In this document: in pieces, positions 16,924 through 24,942 of the stretch
Position numbering within the stretch: position 1 is the first letter of the stretch
How the letters are laid out: every line of letters begins with the position of its first letter
Assembly (NCBI GenBank): GCA_965204395.1
Contig: OZ241987.1
Location: forward strand, 3,968,001-4,032,000
Direction: 5' to 3'
Length of the DNA: 64,000 nt
Source of the DNA: Bin87 sp965204395
GTDB lineage: Bacteria > Chloroflexota > Dehalococcoidia > Lucifugimonadales > UBA3495
Made by a program: the position numbers and the translations under genes
Notes under the pieces: model-generated
Databases searched by the model: none
The model's input: only the letters and a program-made list of their open reading frames with translations
What the model was told of the DNA's origin: nothing

Positions 16924-17310
16924 ATGATTGGGCCCATAAAAACGGTGGGGGTTTACGTGGAGGATCAGGCCAAGGCGGTCGAGTTCTATGTAGATGTCCT
17001 GGGGTTCGACGTGCGGCGCAGGATGCAAATGGGCGCAGACGCCGAATGGGTGGAGGTCGCGCCCCAAGGTGCCGAGACCTGCATCGTGATCTATCCGCGA
17101 GAATTGATGCCTGATTGGGCGGAACGGAAATCTTCCCTGGTGTTCTATTGTCCGGACGTCCGGGACGCCGTGGAAAGGCTGAGTGAGCGCGGAGTCAGAA
17201 TAGCCATGGAACCAGGAGATTTGCCTTGGGGCACCTTTGCCGCCATCGAGGACCTGGATGGCAACCGGCTGGGATTGACCGACCAGGAGATCCCGTACCG
17301 CCCTGACTGA
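16924..17310 (+). CDS. VOC (glyoxalase/bleomycin-resistance) superfamily protein
   Basis: A 128-residue protein with the paired beta-alpha-beta-beta-beta units of the vicinal oxygen chelate fold: VYVEDQAKAVEFYVDVLGFDVRRR in the first half and SSLVFYCPDVRDAVERLSERGV...IEDLDGNRLGL in the second. The Glu of the second module (IEDLDGN) is a likely metal-side residue. The substrate is unknown. TGGAG precedes the ATG at 16924. Confidence 0.85.
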   Translation: MIGPIKTVGVYVEDQAKAVEFYVDVLGFDVRRRMQMGADAEWVEVAPQGAETCIVIYPRELMPDWAERKSSLVFYCPDVRDAVERLSERGVRIAMEPGDLPWGTFAAIEDLDGNRLGLTDQEIPYRPD

Positions 17311-17511
17311 ACTCCCGTCGCTCCACTCGAATGACCGCGTGCGTGTAGCCGTCGGACCTACGGGAATAATTGCACCCGCGTCCGGCGTTGTTGGTTCAAA
17401 TGGCGCCGCCCAGATCTCGAAGCGACCGAAGTTGCTGTCCCATTTCCAATGAAATTTTTGGAAATTAGTGAAAGCCGCACGAACCGCATAAGGCGTAATG
17501 CCAAGCCACAT

Positions 17512-17520
17512 TGCTATAAA
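17512..17520 (+). promoter_or_regulatory. Extended -10 promoter TGcTATAAA of minC
   Basis: TG at 17512-17513 and TATAAA at 17515-17520, 8 nt before the ATG at 17529 with no Shine-Dalgarno between. This again suggests a leaderless message. It sits at the end of a 218-nt spacer in which no gene is seen. Confidence 0.55.
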
Positions 17521-17528
17521 TGTTGGTG

Positions 17529-18368
17529 ATGACGGCGGAACGTACTACAACCGAACGGGATTTGGTGAAGATCTCCGGCCGGGGCGCTCTGGTCAACTTG
17601 GAGATTGACGACAGCGTACCGGTTGAAACCGCCTGTCGCACCTTGAGAGACCGTTTGGCGAGCAACCGGTATCTCTACGCTCAAGGCGATGTATTGGTCG
17701 ATATTGGCCAACGGATACTTTCCGATGACGCGCAAGAACGCATCCGGAGAGTGATCGAGTCGGAGTCAGGATTAACCATCAAACAATTCTGGTGCGACCC
17801 CAGCGTCCTCGCCCGGGAGCAAGACCGTATCACCGACCTAATGGCTCTACACACCCGCACTTCGATCTCATTCCATGGCGCCGAACAGGACGGCAATTCC
17901 GATCCTGATGAGCTTGAGCCTGATCCAATGTCGGAGGATGAGACGGTTGAGGAATCTCCCAGCACGAACCGCCGGAGTGTGCCCGCAGATATCGTTCGTG
18001 GTACCTGCCGCGCGGGAGAGGTCTTAACTTTCCCCGGCAACGTAGTTGTGATAGGCAACGTCAACCCCGGGGCGCAGGTAATCGCGCAGGGCGACATCCT
18101 CGTATTTGGGACCCTCCGTGGAACGGCCCACGCCGGAGCCGGCGGGGATTCCACCGCGATCATCCTGGCAATGTCGTCGATAGCTCCGCAGTTGCGGATC
18201 GGCGCTTTCTTGGCCGATGATGAAGACCGTCGGGGAGTTGCCGGCCGTCCTCGGGGTGATACGGATGCAATCCCCATCATCGCGCGTGTGCAAAACGGAG
18301 CGGTTCGCGTGACGCCCTATCTGAAAAACAACTCCATCGACCACGGAGGGAACCCCAATGAGCGGTAA
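17529..18368 (+). CDS. minC: Septum site-determining protein MinC
   Basis: Inhibitor of FtsZ assembly that acts with MinD. The 279-residue protein (from the ATG at 17529; ATG at 17520 is in frame but overlaps the -10 box) has the MinC_N domain at about 10-105, a strongly acidic linker (DPDELEPDPMSEDETVEE) and the beta-helical MinC_C domain (GNVVVIGNVNPGAQVIAQGD, FGTLRGTAHAG). The C-terminus overlaps minD by 11 nt. Confidence 0.94.
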   Translation: MTAERTTTERDLVKISGRGALVNLEIDDSVPVETACRTLRDRLASNRYLYAQGDVLVDIGQRILSDDAQERIRRVIESESGLTIKQFWCDPSVLAREQDRITDLMALHTRTSISFHGAEQDGNSDPDELEPDPMSEDETVEESPSTNRRSVPADIVRGTCRAGEVLTFPGNVVVIGNVNPGAQVIAQGDILVFGTLRGTAHAGAGGDSTAIILAMSSIAPQLRIGAFLADDEDRRGVAGRPRGDTDAIPIIARVQNGAVRVTPYLKNNSIDHGGNPNER

Positions 18369-19182
18369 GACCATCGTCATGACTTCCGGGAAAGGAGGCG
18401 TGGGTAAGACTACCGCAACCGCCAACGTCGGCACGGCTCTCGCTCTGCGTTCCAACCGGGTGGTGGTGATCGACACCGACATTGGCCTCCGCAACCTGGA
18501 CGTGGTGATGGGCCTGGAGAACCGCATCGTTTATGACCTTGTGGACGTAGTAGAGGAGCGTTGCCGCATCGAGCAGGCTTTAATCCGCGACAAACACGCC
18601 GGTGAGCTATACCTGGTAGCTGCTGCGCAAACCCGGGACAAGGATTGCATCTCCGCAGATCAACTGGTTGACCTCTGCCGACGGCTCGAGATGGATTTCG
18701 ACTACGTGATCGTCGATTGTCCCGCTGGCATCGAACAGGGATTCCGCAACGCCATCGCCGCTGCTCGCGAGGCGCTGGTGGTGACGACGCCGGAGGTATC
18801 GGCCATTCGGGACGCCGACCGGGTGATCGGGTTGCTCCACGCTAACGACATCCATTCGGCCAAGCTGATCATCAATCGCATCAAGCCCGACATGGTTCGG
18901 CAAGGGGACATGTTGGACTCGTCCGACGTCCTGGATATGCTGGCCGTGGACGCCATCGGCCTGGTGCCTTCAGACGACCGGGTGATTACCTCAACCAACA
19001 ACGGCACGCCCGTGGTCTATGACAGCCAGTCTCCCTCGGGCCGTGAATTCGTGCGAATCGCAGCGCGCGTCGACGGCGAATACCTGCCGATGATTGATCC
19101 GGTGGAGGAACAACCGACGTCAATCATGGACAAGGTAAGAACCCTGATGGGCATCAACCGCAAGACATCCGCTCATGTTTAG
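18358..19182 (+). CDS. minD: Septum site-determining ATPase MinD
   Basis: A 274-residue ParA/MinD ATPase with deviant Walker A (SGKGGVGKTT, residues 10-19), DTDIGLRNLDVVMGLENRI, and the switch DCPAGIEQGF. The C-terminal helix PTSIMDKVRTLMGI is amphipathic, as expected of the membrane-targeting sequence. GGAGGG lies just upstream of the ATG, inside the end of minC. It overlaps minE by 8 nt, so minCDE is one translationally coupled unit. Confidence 0.97.
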   Translation: MSGKTIVMTSGKGGVGKTTATANVGTALALRSNRVVVIDTDIGLRNLDVVMGLENRIVYDLVDVVEERCRIEQALIRDKHAGELYLVAAAQTRDKDCISADQLVDLCRRLEMDFDYVIVDCPAGIEQGFRNAIAAAREALVVTTPEVSAIRDADRVIGLLHANDIHSAKLIINRIKPDMVRQGDMLDSSDVLDMLAVDAIGLVPSDDRVITSTNNGTPVVYDSQSPSGREFVRIAARVDGEYLPMIDPVEEQPTSIMDKVRTLMGINRKTSAHV

Positions 19183-19429
19183 CATTTTCCGAAAAAATCG
19201 CGGTCGTGGCGGCAGCCCCCGGGAAGTCGCGCGGGAAAGGGTCCAGGCAGCAATTCGTAGGGACCGGATGGAAGTTTCTGCGCCTCAACTGTCCCGACTG
19301 CGGGATAACATGCTGTACACCATCAGGGAACACCTCTCCGTGGCGCCGGAATTTACGGAATTCCGCCTCCAACGGGACGGTGATGAGGTTTTTCTGGTAT
19401 CCCGGGTGAGGTTGGAAAGCCGAACCTGA
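19175..19429 (+). CDS. minE: Cell division topological specificity factor MinE
   Basis: An 84-residue MinE: short amphipathic N-terminus (MFSIFRKNRGRG), anti-MinCD helix region (EVARERVQAAIRRDR) and topological-specificity part (LSRLRDNMLYTIREHL...). It gives spatial control of MinCD by stimulating the MinD ATPase. The start overlaps the end of minD by 8 nt. Length and order are normal. Confidence 0.93.
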   Translation: MFSIFRKNRGRGGSPREVARERVQAAIRRDRMEVSAPQLSRLRDNMLYTIREHLSVAPEFTEFRLQRDGDEVFLVSRVRLESRT

Positions 19430-19461
19430 TCATCGCCGTGCCCGAAATCGCGCATCGCCGT

Positions 19462-19489
19462 TTGACCCCCGGAGTGCGTGGGTTATAAT
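19462..19489 (+). promoter_or_regulatory. Promoter TTGACC-16-TATAAT of the MFS gene
   Basis: TTGACC at 19462-19467, 16-nt spacer, TATAAT at 19484-19489. The predicted transcript has a leader of about 60 nt containing the hairpin at 19509-19546. Confidence 0.75.
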
Positions 19490-19508
19490 GCGCGAACACC
19501 CGGCGTGA

Positions 19509-19546
19509 GTTGCCTCGCCTGTAGCCCGTAGAGCATAGGCGGCAAC
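19509..19546 (+). promoter_or_regulatory. 5'-leader hairpin next to the MFS ribosome site
   Basis: GTTGCC (19509-19514) pairs with GGCAAC (19541-19546), extended by GCCT/AGGC with a 2-nt bulge. The hairpin ends exactly where the AGGAG ribosome site begins (19547), so it could tune translation. No known riboswitch motif was recognised. Confidence 0.45.
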
Positions 19547-19558
19547 AGGAGTTTCACG

Positions 19559-20959
19559 ATGGCCACGGCTCCAGAACGGCAGCGCGGTTACCTGGCACAG
19601 AAAGCCTACCGATTCCTTGCTGCACTTGTTTACAGGGACTTTCGATTCCTGGCCGTCGCCTCTCTATCAAGCGGAAGCGGAGCCTGGGCGCTCATCGTAG
19701 CCCGGGGAGCCTGGGTTTTCAGCATCCCCGAACTGCACGCCACTTGGGGACTCTGGGTGGGGCTGATCACGTTTGCGGCGATGTCGCCCCGGTTCTTTGC
19801 TACGCCGTTCATCGGCTATCTGGCCGACAAAATGACGCGCAAAACGCTGCTGCAGTGGGTGTACGCACTGCAGCTCATCCAGGCGTCGGTCATGGCAATC
19901 CTGGTGATGATCGGGATCGACAACCCGTGGTACGTGGTCGCGCTGGCCGTGATCAACGGGACGCTCCGGGCCACTCAACAGACCGCGGCGCAATCGTTGA
20001 CCCCCAATCTGGTGGAGCGCGAACTTCTGCCCAACGCGGTGGCGTTGAACGAAGCGATGCAGCAGGGATCGCGCGCCGTGGGGCCCGCCATCCTGCTGGC
20101 CGTCTCGGTATTTGTGGGCGCGGGCGCGATATTCCAGGCGGGCGGCGCGTCGTTCTCGATTCAGAACCTGGTGCTGACCATCGGCACATCCGCCGTCGTG
20201 TTCTGGGCGTGCGCAGTGTTCTACCTGGTCGCCCTCGCCGCCGCATTGAGCATCCGGACCGTGTCCAGCGGCGTGATAGACCGCAACCGCAGTTTCTGGT
20301 CGAACACCGCCGCCGGGTTCGTGTATTCGTACACCACCCCGCTCATATTTGGAATTATCCTGATGGCCCTGGCGCATTGCGTGCTGGTGATGTCCTTTGA
20401 ATCGATGCTTCCGCCATTGGCCTTGGAAAAGCTATCCCCTGACGGAGTGACCTTCAATCAGAACGACGTTTACGCACTGATGACAGCCCTAGGGATCGGA
20501 GCCTTGCTATCGTCCATCTTCGTGGGAGGGATAGTCAGCCACCTGACGAGAGGACGGGTTTTCCTGCTGCTTGGGTTTACCAGCAGCCTAACGCCGATAG
20601 GTTTGGGTTTGTCCTCCCAAACCGGAATCTCGATGATCGCCGCGGTGCTTATGGGCCTGGGAACGTCGGGGTTCATGACCATCACGCATACCGTAATTCA
20701 TTCGGTGGTGCCCGACGAGATCAGGGGCCGGGTGGCATCCGTGTACTCGATGCACGTTGGTGGCAGCATGGCTTTCGCGAACCTGCTTTATGGCGCGTTG
20801 GCAGACCACTGGCGCGCCGGCTTGATCATGGCCGTAGCTGGCGCTGCGTTCACGCTGGTGGTCGTGGGAACCCTGGTGGGCAGCGGGTTCTGGCGGGGCA
20901 TCTTCTTGCGCGGCGAAGCCCGACCCGTGGCGGCCGCGAGTCCGGCCGGAGCCGACTGA
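19559..20959 (+). CDS. MFS transporter (DHA3/enterobactin-exporter-like)
   Basis: A 466-residue membrane protein with about 12 hydrophobic segments. The N-terminal FRFLAVASLSSGSGAWALIVARGAWVF and the loop YLADKMTRKTLLQWVYALQ (Asp-x-x-Arg-Lys motif A type) point to the DHA3 branch, proton-coupled exporters of drugs or siderophores. The second half has a matching loop (VSHLTRGRVFLL) and VPDEIRGRVASVYSM, typical of this family. AGGAG precedes the ATG. The transported compound is unknown. Confidence 0.88.
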   Translation: MATAPERQRGYLAQKAYRFLAALVYRDFRFLAVASLSSGSGAWALIVARGAWVFSIPELHATWGLWVGLITFAAMSPRFFATPFIGYLADKMTRKTLLQWVYALQLIQASVMAILVMIGIDNPWYVVALAVINGTLRATQQTAAQSLTPNLVERELLPNAVALNEAMQQGSRAVGPAILLAVSVFVGAGAIFQAGGASFSIQNLVLTIGTSAVVFWACAVFYLVALAAALSIRTVSSGVIDRNRSFWSNTAAGFVYSYTTPLIFGIILMALAHCVLVMSFESMLPPLALEKLSPDGVTFNQNDVYALMTALGIGALLSSIFVGGIVSHLTRGRVFLLLGFTSSLTPIGLGLSSQTGISMIAAVLMGLGTSGFMTITHTVIHSVVPDEIRGRVASVYSMHVGGSMAFANLLYGALADHWRAGLIMAVAGAAFTLVVVGTLVGSGFWRGIFLRGEARPVAAASPAGAD

Positions 20960-21035
20960 AGCCATCGTTACTTGCCGTGCGATTCTTCGGATTTCTCACT
21001 TTCCTGTGACAACGGGAACATAAACGGAGTGTGTC

Positions 21036-22358
21036 GTGCCGACAGACGAATTGACCCGATACATGGAAACCACGCCCAAATCCCGAGCGATGTGGGAGGA
21101 GGCGTGCCAATATCTTCCGGACGGCGACAGCCGACACTCCATATTCTGGAAACCGTATCCGATATTCACCGACACGGCCCGGGGAGCGGTGGTAACGGAC
21201 GCCGATGGCGTGGAGCGTCTGGATTTCATCAACACGATGACCACGATGATCCTGGGGCATGGGCCGGCGCCCGTGCTTGAAGCCGCTCGCGAACAAATGG
21301 AGCGTGGTCTGGCGTACAACTCACCCAACCGGCACCAGGTGGAATTGGCATCCATCTTGTGCGAACGTGTTCCATCGTTCGACCAGGTCCGATTCACCAA
21401 CTCGGGCACCGAGGCGACGCTGAATTCGATCCGCGCCGCCAGGGCTTTCACCGGGCGTAGCAAGATCGCCAAGGTGGAGGGCGGCTACCACGGGACGCAC
21501 GACGCGGTGATGGTCAGCCTCCGCATCGACCCGTCCACCGGTGGCGATTACGAGAATCCCAGGTCGGTTCCCTCGAGTGCGGGCCTGGCCGAGGGGACGC
21601 TGGAACAGGCGGTAATCATTCCGTATAACGACGGCGACGTGGCCAGGGACATCCTGGAACGGCATCGGGATGAGTTGGCCGCAGTCATCGTGGAACCCGT
21701 TATGGGCTCGGTGGGAATGCTGCCGGCCGATGGGTCCTACCTCGAAATGCTGCGTGACTTTGCCGATTCGAGCGGCGCGCTGCTGATATTCGACGAGGTG
21801 ATCAGCTTCCGGGTGCTGCCCGGCGGAGCCCAGCAGCACTACGGAGTAACGCCGGATATGACTGCGCTGGGCAAAATCATCGGCGGAGGCTTCCCGGTCG
21901 GCGCCTTCGGCGGCCGCTCGGACATCATGTCGCTGTACAGCCCCCTCAGCGGGCCGGTGATCAATCATGGTGGAACGTTCAACGCGAACCCCGTGACCAT
22001 GGCGGCTGGGGTCGCAACTCTCACCGAACTTACGCCCACTGTGTATCGTCGGCTGGCGGAGATGACCGAGATGCTGCGGGGCGGGATTCGACAGGTTTGC
22101 TCGGAGCTTGAGCAACCGGTGCTGGTCACGGGCCTCGGATCGTTGTTCGGCGTCCACTTCACCGATGGGCCGCTCCGGAACTATCGAGACATTGCTCGCT
22201 GTGACAAGTCCCTGAGCGAGTGGGTATTCATGGGTATGCTCAACGAGGGATTCCTGTTGGCGCCGAACCTGGTCGGAGCCATGTCCACCGAACTGGGCGA
22301 GGTTGAGGTGGACGCCTTCGTCAGAGGATTCCGGCGCGTTCTACAAAGACAGATGTGA
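21036..22358 (+). CDS. Class III aminotransferase, glutamate-1-semialdehyde aminomutase-like
   Basis: A 440-residue PLP enzyme. FTNSGTEATLNSIRAARAFTGR binds the cofactor phosphate, FDEVISFRV supplies the Asp that contacts the pyridine nitrogen, and TALGKIIGGGFPVGAF holds the Schiff-base Lys280. The family includes HemL, but the N-terminus (RYMETTPKSRAMWEEACQYLPDGDSR) resembles HemL-like aspartate aminotransferase family members with other amine or keto substrates, so hemL is not assigned. The start is GTG at 21036 with GGAG 7 nt upstream. Confidence 0.87.
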   Translation: MPTDELTRYMETTPKSRAMWEEACQYLPDGDSRHSIFWKPYPIFTDTARGAVVTDADGVERLDFINTMTTMILGHGPAPVLEAAREQMERGLAYNSPNRHQVELASILCERVPSFDQVRFTNSGTEATLNSIRAARAFTGRSKIAKVEGGYHGTHDAVMVSLRIDPSTGGDYENPRSVPSSAGLAEGTLEQAVIIPYNDGDVARDILERHRDELAAVIVEPVMGSVGMLPADGSYLEMLRDFADSSGALLIFDEVISFRVLPGGAQQHYGVTPDMTALGKIIGGGFPVGAFGGRSDIMSLYSPLSGPVINHGGTFNANPVTMAAGVATLTELTPTVYRRLAEMTEMLRGGIRQVCSELEQPVLVTGLGSLFGVHFTDGPLRNYRDIARCDKSLSEWVFMGMLNEGFLLAPNLVGAMSTELGEVEVDAFVRGFRRVLQRQM

Positions 22359-22385
22359 ACTCGGTCGGGGATTGAAAGATCGAAA

Positions 22386-22412
22386 GAGGGGCGGGTTTTA
22401 TACCCGCCCCTC
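22386..22412. terminator. GGGGCGGG-type hairpin between convergent genes
   Basis: GAGGGGCGGGT (22386-22396) pairs with ACCCGCCCCTC (22402-22412) around a TTTAT-type loop. It separates the aminotransferase from the convergent ABM gene and belongs to the dispersed hairpin family of this window. Confidence 0.6.
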
Positions 22413-22438
22413 CGCGTATAGCCTTGTCGCGTGCTTGG

Positions 22439-22768
22439 TCAGTCCACCGGCGGCCGCTTTTCCCACTTCTCCGGCACGGGATATACGGGCGTGGCGATCT
22501 TGCGGATGTTCTCAGTGGCGAACCAGTCGGCGCACTCTTCCCGCCACTTGATGAAATGTGGGGCGTTTCGGTGGGCATTGACGGCGGCCTCGTCCTCGTA
22601 GACCTCGAACAAGTGAATTTTGTTCTCGTCTTCGTTGTCCTGCAGCACGTCGAAACGGAGGCATCCCGGTTCATCATTGTTGGAGCCGCGGGCGTCCCCG
22701 AGCATCGACTCCATGAACTGTTCCTTGAATCCGGGTTTGATGTTGATCTCTACTATCAGAGCGATCAT
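22439..22768 (-). CDS. Antibiotic biosynthesis monooxygenase (ABM) domain protein
   Basis: A 109-residue ferredoxin-like-fold protein: MIALIVEINIKPGFKEQFMES, EPGCLRFDVLQDNEDENKIHLFEVYEDEAAVNAHRNAPHF. The His in the last motif and the EPGCLRFDV segment are hallmarks of the ABM/YgiN group (small oxygenases or quinol-related enzymes). AGGAGATCAAA directly precedes the ATG at 22768, although the frame is open to 22939. It is transcribed divergently from the glutaredoxin-like gene. Confidence 0.88.
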   Translation of the reverse strand: MIALIVEINIKPGFKEQFMESMLGDARGSNNDEPGCLRFDVLQDNEDENKIHLFEVYEDEAAVNAHRNAPHFIKWREECADWFATENIRKIATPVYPVPEKWEKRPPVD

Positions 22769-22802
22769 TTTGATCTCCTTGAGCGGTAACGATTTCGGGC
22801 GG

Positions 22803-22835
22803 ATTATAGCAGTGGGTGCCTCAAAGTTGTAGAAT
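22803..22835. promoter_or_regulatory. Divergent promoter pair: ABM (minus) and redoxin (plus)
   Basis: The minus strand has TGcTATAATCCGCC (TATAAT at 22803-22808) for the ABM gene. The plus strand has TAGAAT at 22830-22835 followed by GCCGCC for the glutaredoxin-like gene. The two -10 boxes are 21 nt apart, so the promoters overlap and may compete or be co-regulated. Confidence 0.5.
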
Positions 22836-22872
22836 GCCGCCCATAATCGGTCATCGCGAAGGGAGGCAAAAC

Positions 22873-23088
22873 ATGGCAGATATCCCCATCGTGTATACGC
22901 TGACGGTGTGTCCCGCCTGTGATTCGTTGCGGGCCGCATGGCGCCGGGAAGGCGTGGAATACGAGGAACGCCGGGTTGACCAGAGCCAGGACACGCTGGA
23001 CGAGGCGCTGGATTTCGGCGACACCGTGCCCATCATCGTATGGCCGGACGGCAAAATCGAGACGGGATTCCGAGGCCAACGGGGTTGA
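22873..23088 (+). CDS. Small glutaredoxin-like protein (CPAC)
   Basis: A 71-residue redoxin: IPIVYTLTVCPACDSLRAAWRREGVEYEERRVD is the first beta-alpha-beta unit with a CPAC active site, and DTVPIIVWPDGKIETGF includes the cis-Pro loop. It is short even for a glutaredoxin and lacks the final helix. A GGGAGG ribosome site precedes the ATG at 22873. It is followed by a larger thioredoxin-fold gene on the same strand. Confidence 0.82.
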   Translation: MADIPIVYTLTVCPACDSLRAAWRREGVEYEERRVDQSQDTLDEALDFGDTVPIIVWPDGKIETGFRGQRG

Positions 23089-23099
23089 GAAATCGGCTG

Positions 23100-23116
23100 A
23101 CGGGCCGGCGGCCCGT
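23100..23116. repeat. Short GC-rich palindrome between redoxin genes
   Basis: ACGGGCC (23100-23106) and GGCCCGT (23110-23116) form a 7-bp stem with a 3-nt loop. No T-run follows. It may weaken readthrough between the two redoxin genes. Confidence 0.4.
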
Positions 23117-23175
23117 GCTTCCACCAGCTACTGCCATACGAGGGATCCCGCACGAAAGCGAATGGAGGAATGAAA

Positions 23176-23760
23176 ATGGCTCAGCAGACCAGCGTAGTCA
23201 CCCTGGAGCGATTTGGACAGGGAATGACCTACGATGAATACATGGAAACCGTCAAGGTAAACAAGGCGCGCATTGAGGAATATTACTCAAACGTCAGCCT
23301 GGGTTCCGACCAGACCGAGGCTTTGCGGGAGTTGGCCGGCACTGAAGGCGGGCCGGCGAAGATGATGGTGATCGGCGAAGACTGGTGCGGCGACGTGGTG
23401 CGCGAACTGCCGGTGTTGGCGCGGGTGGCGGAGGCAGCAGGCCTGGAACTACGCATATTCCCCAGGGACGAAAACCACGACATCATGAACGAGTTCCTCA
23501 AAGAGGGGCTTTATATGTCGATCCCGGTGGCGGTGTTCTACGACCAGGGGCATGAATACATCTGCCATTGGATCGAACGCTCAGAGGCTGCCAACCGCGA
23601 GCAGGGTGAGATCGAAGCGGCGATCCGCGCTGAAGACCCCGAAATATCGGACCAGGATTTCGGGCGGCAGCGACGCGCTCGCACGGCGGCCAAGGCCGCC
23701 GACTGGCAAAATGCCACCGTTGACGAACTGGTTGGGATGTTGCGGGAACACGCGCATTAG
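23176..23760 (+). CDS. Thioredoxin-fold protein with WCGD motif
   Basis: A 194-residue protein. The ATG at 23176 is favoured over that at 23170 because GGAGGA then has normal spacing. The core KMMVIGEDWCGDVVRELPVLARVAEAAG has a single redox Cys in WCGD instead of CxxC, and the cis-Pro loop is MSIPVAVFYDQG. Such single-Cys thioredoxin-family proteins occur in bacilli and Chloroflexota; a bacillithiol/mycothiol-linked or reductase role is only a guess. The N-terminal 50 residues form helices (YDEYMETVKVNKARIEEYY). Confidence 0.8.
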   Translation: MAQQTSVVTLERFGQGMTYDEYMETVKVNKARIEEYYSNVSLGSDQTEALRELAGTEGGPAKMMVIGEDWCGDVVRELPVLARVAEAAGLELRIFPRDENHDIMNEFLKEGLYMSIPVAVFYDQGHEYICHWIERSEAANREQGEIEAAIRAEDPEISDQDFGRQRRARTAAKAADWQNATVDELVGMLREHAH

Positions 23761-23786
23761 CTAGAAACCCAGCCTTCACATGAAGG

Positions 23787-23808
23787 GGGGCGGGCACTCA
23801 CCCGCCCC
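23787..23808. terminator. GGGGCGGG-type hairpin between convergent genes
   Basis: GGGGCGGG (23787-23794) and CCCGCCCC (23801-23808) with a CACTCA loop, followed on the plus strand by TTTGATTTT. It lies between the convergent redoxin and purS genes. Confidence 0.6.
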
Positions 23809-23832
23809 TTTGATTTTGGAAAGATGGCCGCG

Positions 23833-24087
23833 CTAGCCGTCCTGCGGTTCCAACGTGAAACGGAAGTCCTCGATGACCGGGTTGGCCAACAACTGGTCGC
23901 ACATCTGGGACACCGCTCGCTCTGCGACGGCAGGGTCGTCCTCATCCAAGCGGATCTCCATGTATTTGCCGATGCGCACGTCGGACACGGCTTCATAACC
24001 GAGGCTGTGCAGCCCGCCCATCACGGTCAACCCCTGGGGGTCGTTGACCGCGGGTTTGAGCGTCACGTAAATGCGGGCCAGAAACAC
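23833..24087 (-). CDS. purS: Phosphoribosylformylglycinamidine synthase subunit PurS
   Basis: An 84-residue PurS: FLARIYVTLKPAVNDPQGLTV and SDVRIGKYMEIRL are typical. PurS bridges PurL and PurQ in the three-subunit FGAM synthase; neither partner is in the window. The start is GTG at 24087 with AAGGAGT 6 nt upstream. Last gene of the minus-strand purine block. Confidence 0.93.
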   Translation of the reverse strand: MFLARIYVTLKPAVNDPQGLTVMGGLHSLGYEAVSDVRIGKYMEIRLDEDDPAVAERAVSQMCDQLLANPVIEDFRFTLEPQDG

Positions 24088-24114
24088 GTTACGACTCCTT
24101 GACTCCAGGTGAGA

Positions 24115-24927
24115 TTATCCGCCGGACGAATCGGTCATCTGGACGCCGGTGGTACACGGCAGGCCGTTGGGAAACTCGGGACCGGTGTTCCCGGGGAACT
24201 GCTCAAAAAACCTGGCGATCCGTTCCGGGTCCACGCCCATCATACGGTCAAGGACGCCCCAGGTGGTCATCGCCACCATCCCTTCGGGTATCTCGTGGTA
24301 GCGGCGAACAATCGCGTATTCGGCGGCGAAAGGAATTGACTCTATCACGTCGCGCAACGCGGAAACCTGTGTCGCGTCAGTGAGGTTGTAGCTCACAATG
24401 ATGTTCCCGTGCTCCAGGTTGTGAACCAGCAGTTCGTCGGGCAGCGGGTAATTGTAGAAACCGCAGTCGCTCCAGGCTCCCCAATGCCGGCCGGAGGTGG
24501 GCGGCACGGTATTATATCCGCCGGATTCAACATCACCGATCTTCATCTGGGTAGGAAAATGGTCCCGACTCGCCATGACGGCGGTCCGGACCGGACCTTC
24601 GGTGACCGGAACATCGGATAGCGACGGGGATGCTGGTGTGGTCGGCGTAGGCAGCAACGGCGCGGGGGTAGTTGGAGTGGACGAAAGCCTTTGCGGCGAA
24701 ACGGTAACTTGGGCTGTGGGGGCCAGGGTTGCCGTGGCCGGGACAGTGGTCGGGACGTTAGGCACGCCCGTTGGCGTAGGCCGGAAAGATGGCGTCGGTG
24801 TAGGCACGGCCGTTGAGACCACGGCAAAGGTACGTGTGGGGGCGACGGTATCCTGCGGGGAATCGCAGCCCAATATCGCGAGGCCCAACAAGCATCCCAC
24901 CACAACAATCAGGGGCCGGGCCGACAT
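24115..24927 (-). CDS. DUF3105 lipoprotein with Pro/Thr-rich linker
   Basis: A 270-residue predicted lipoprotein: a signal peptide ending in LAILGC (Cys21), a Pro/Thr/Ser-rich linker of roughly 90 residues, then a DUF3105 domain. The domain motifs are VPPTSGRHWGAW-DCGFYNYPLPDELLVHNLEHGNI, with a His/Glu/Cys set suggesting metal binding (inference). A second Cys lies near the end (GLPCTTG). The function of DUF3105 is unknown. It is a paralogue of the next upstream gene and sits between purS and purC. Confidence 0.85.
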   Translation of the reverse strand: MSARPLIVVVGCLLGLAILGCDSPQDTVAPTRTFAVVSTAVPTPTPSFRPTPTGVPNVPTTVPATATLAPTAQVTVSPQRLSSTPTTPAPLLPTPTTPASPSLSDVPVTEGPVRTAVMASRDHFPTQMKIGDVESGGYNTVPPTSGRHWGAWSDCGFYNYPLPDELLVHNLEHGNIIVSYNLTDATQVSALRDVIESIPFAAEYAIVRRYHEIPEGMVAMTTWGVLDRMMGVDPERIARFFEQFPGNTGPEFPNGLPCTTGVQMTDSSGG

Positions 24928-24942
24928 CGTTTCCGGCAGGCC

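Noticed and set aside
21036..22358. hemL (glutamate-1-semialdehyde aminomutase)
   Set aside because: Fold and Lys site fit, but the N-terminus is divergent and no haem genes are near, so a specific symbol is not justified.
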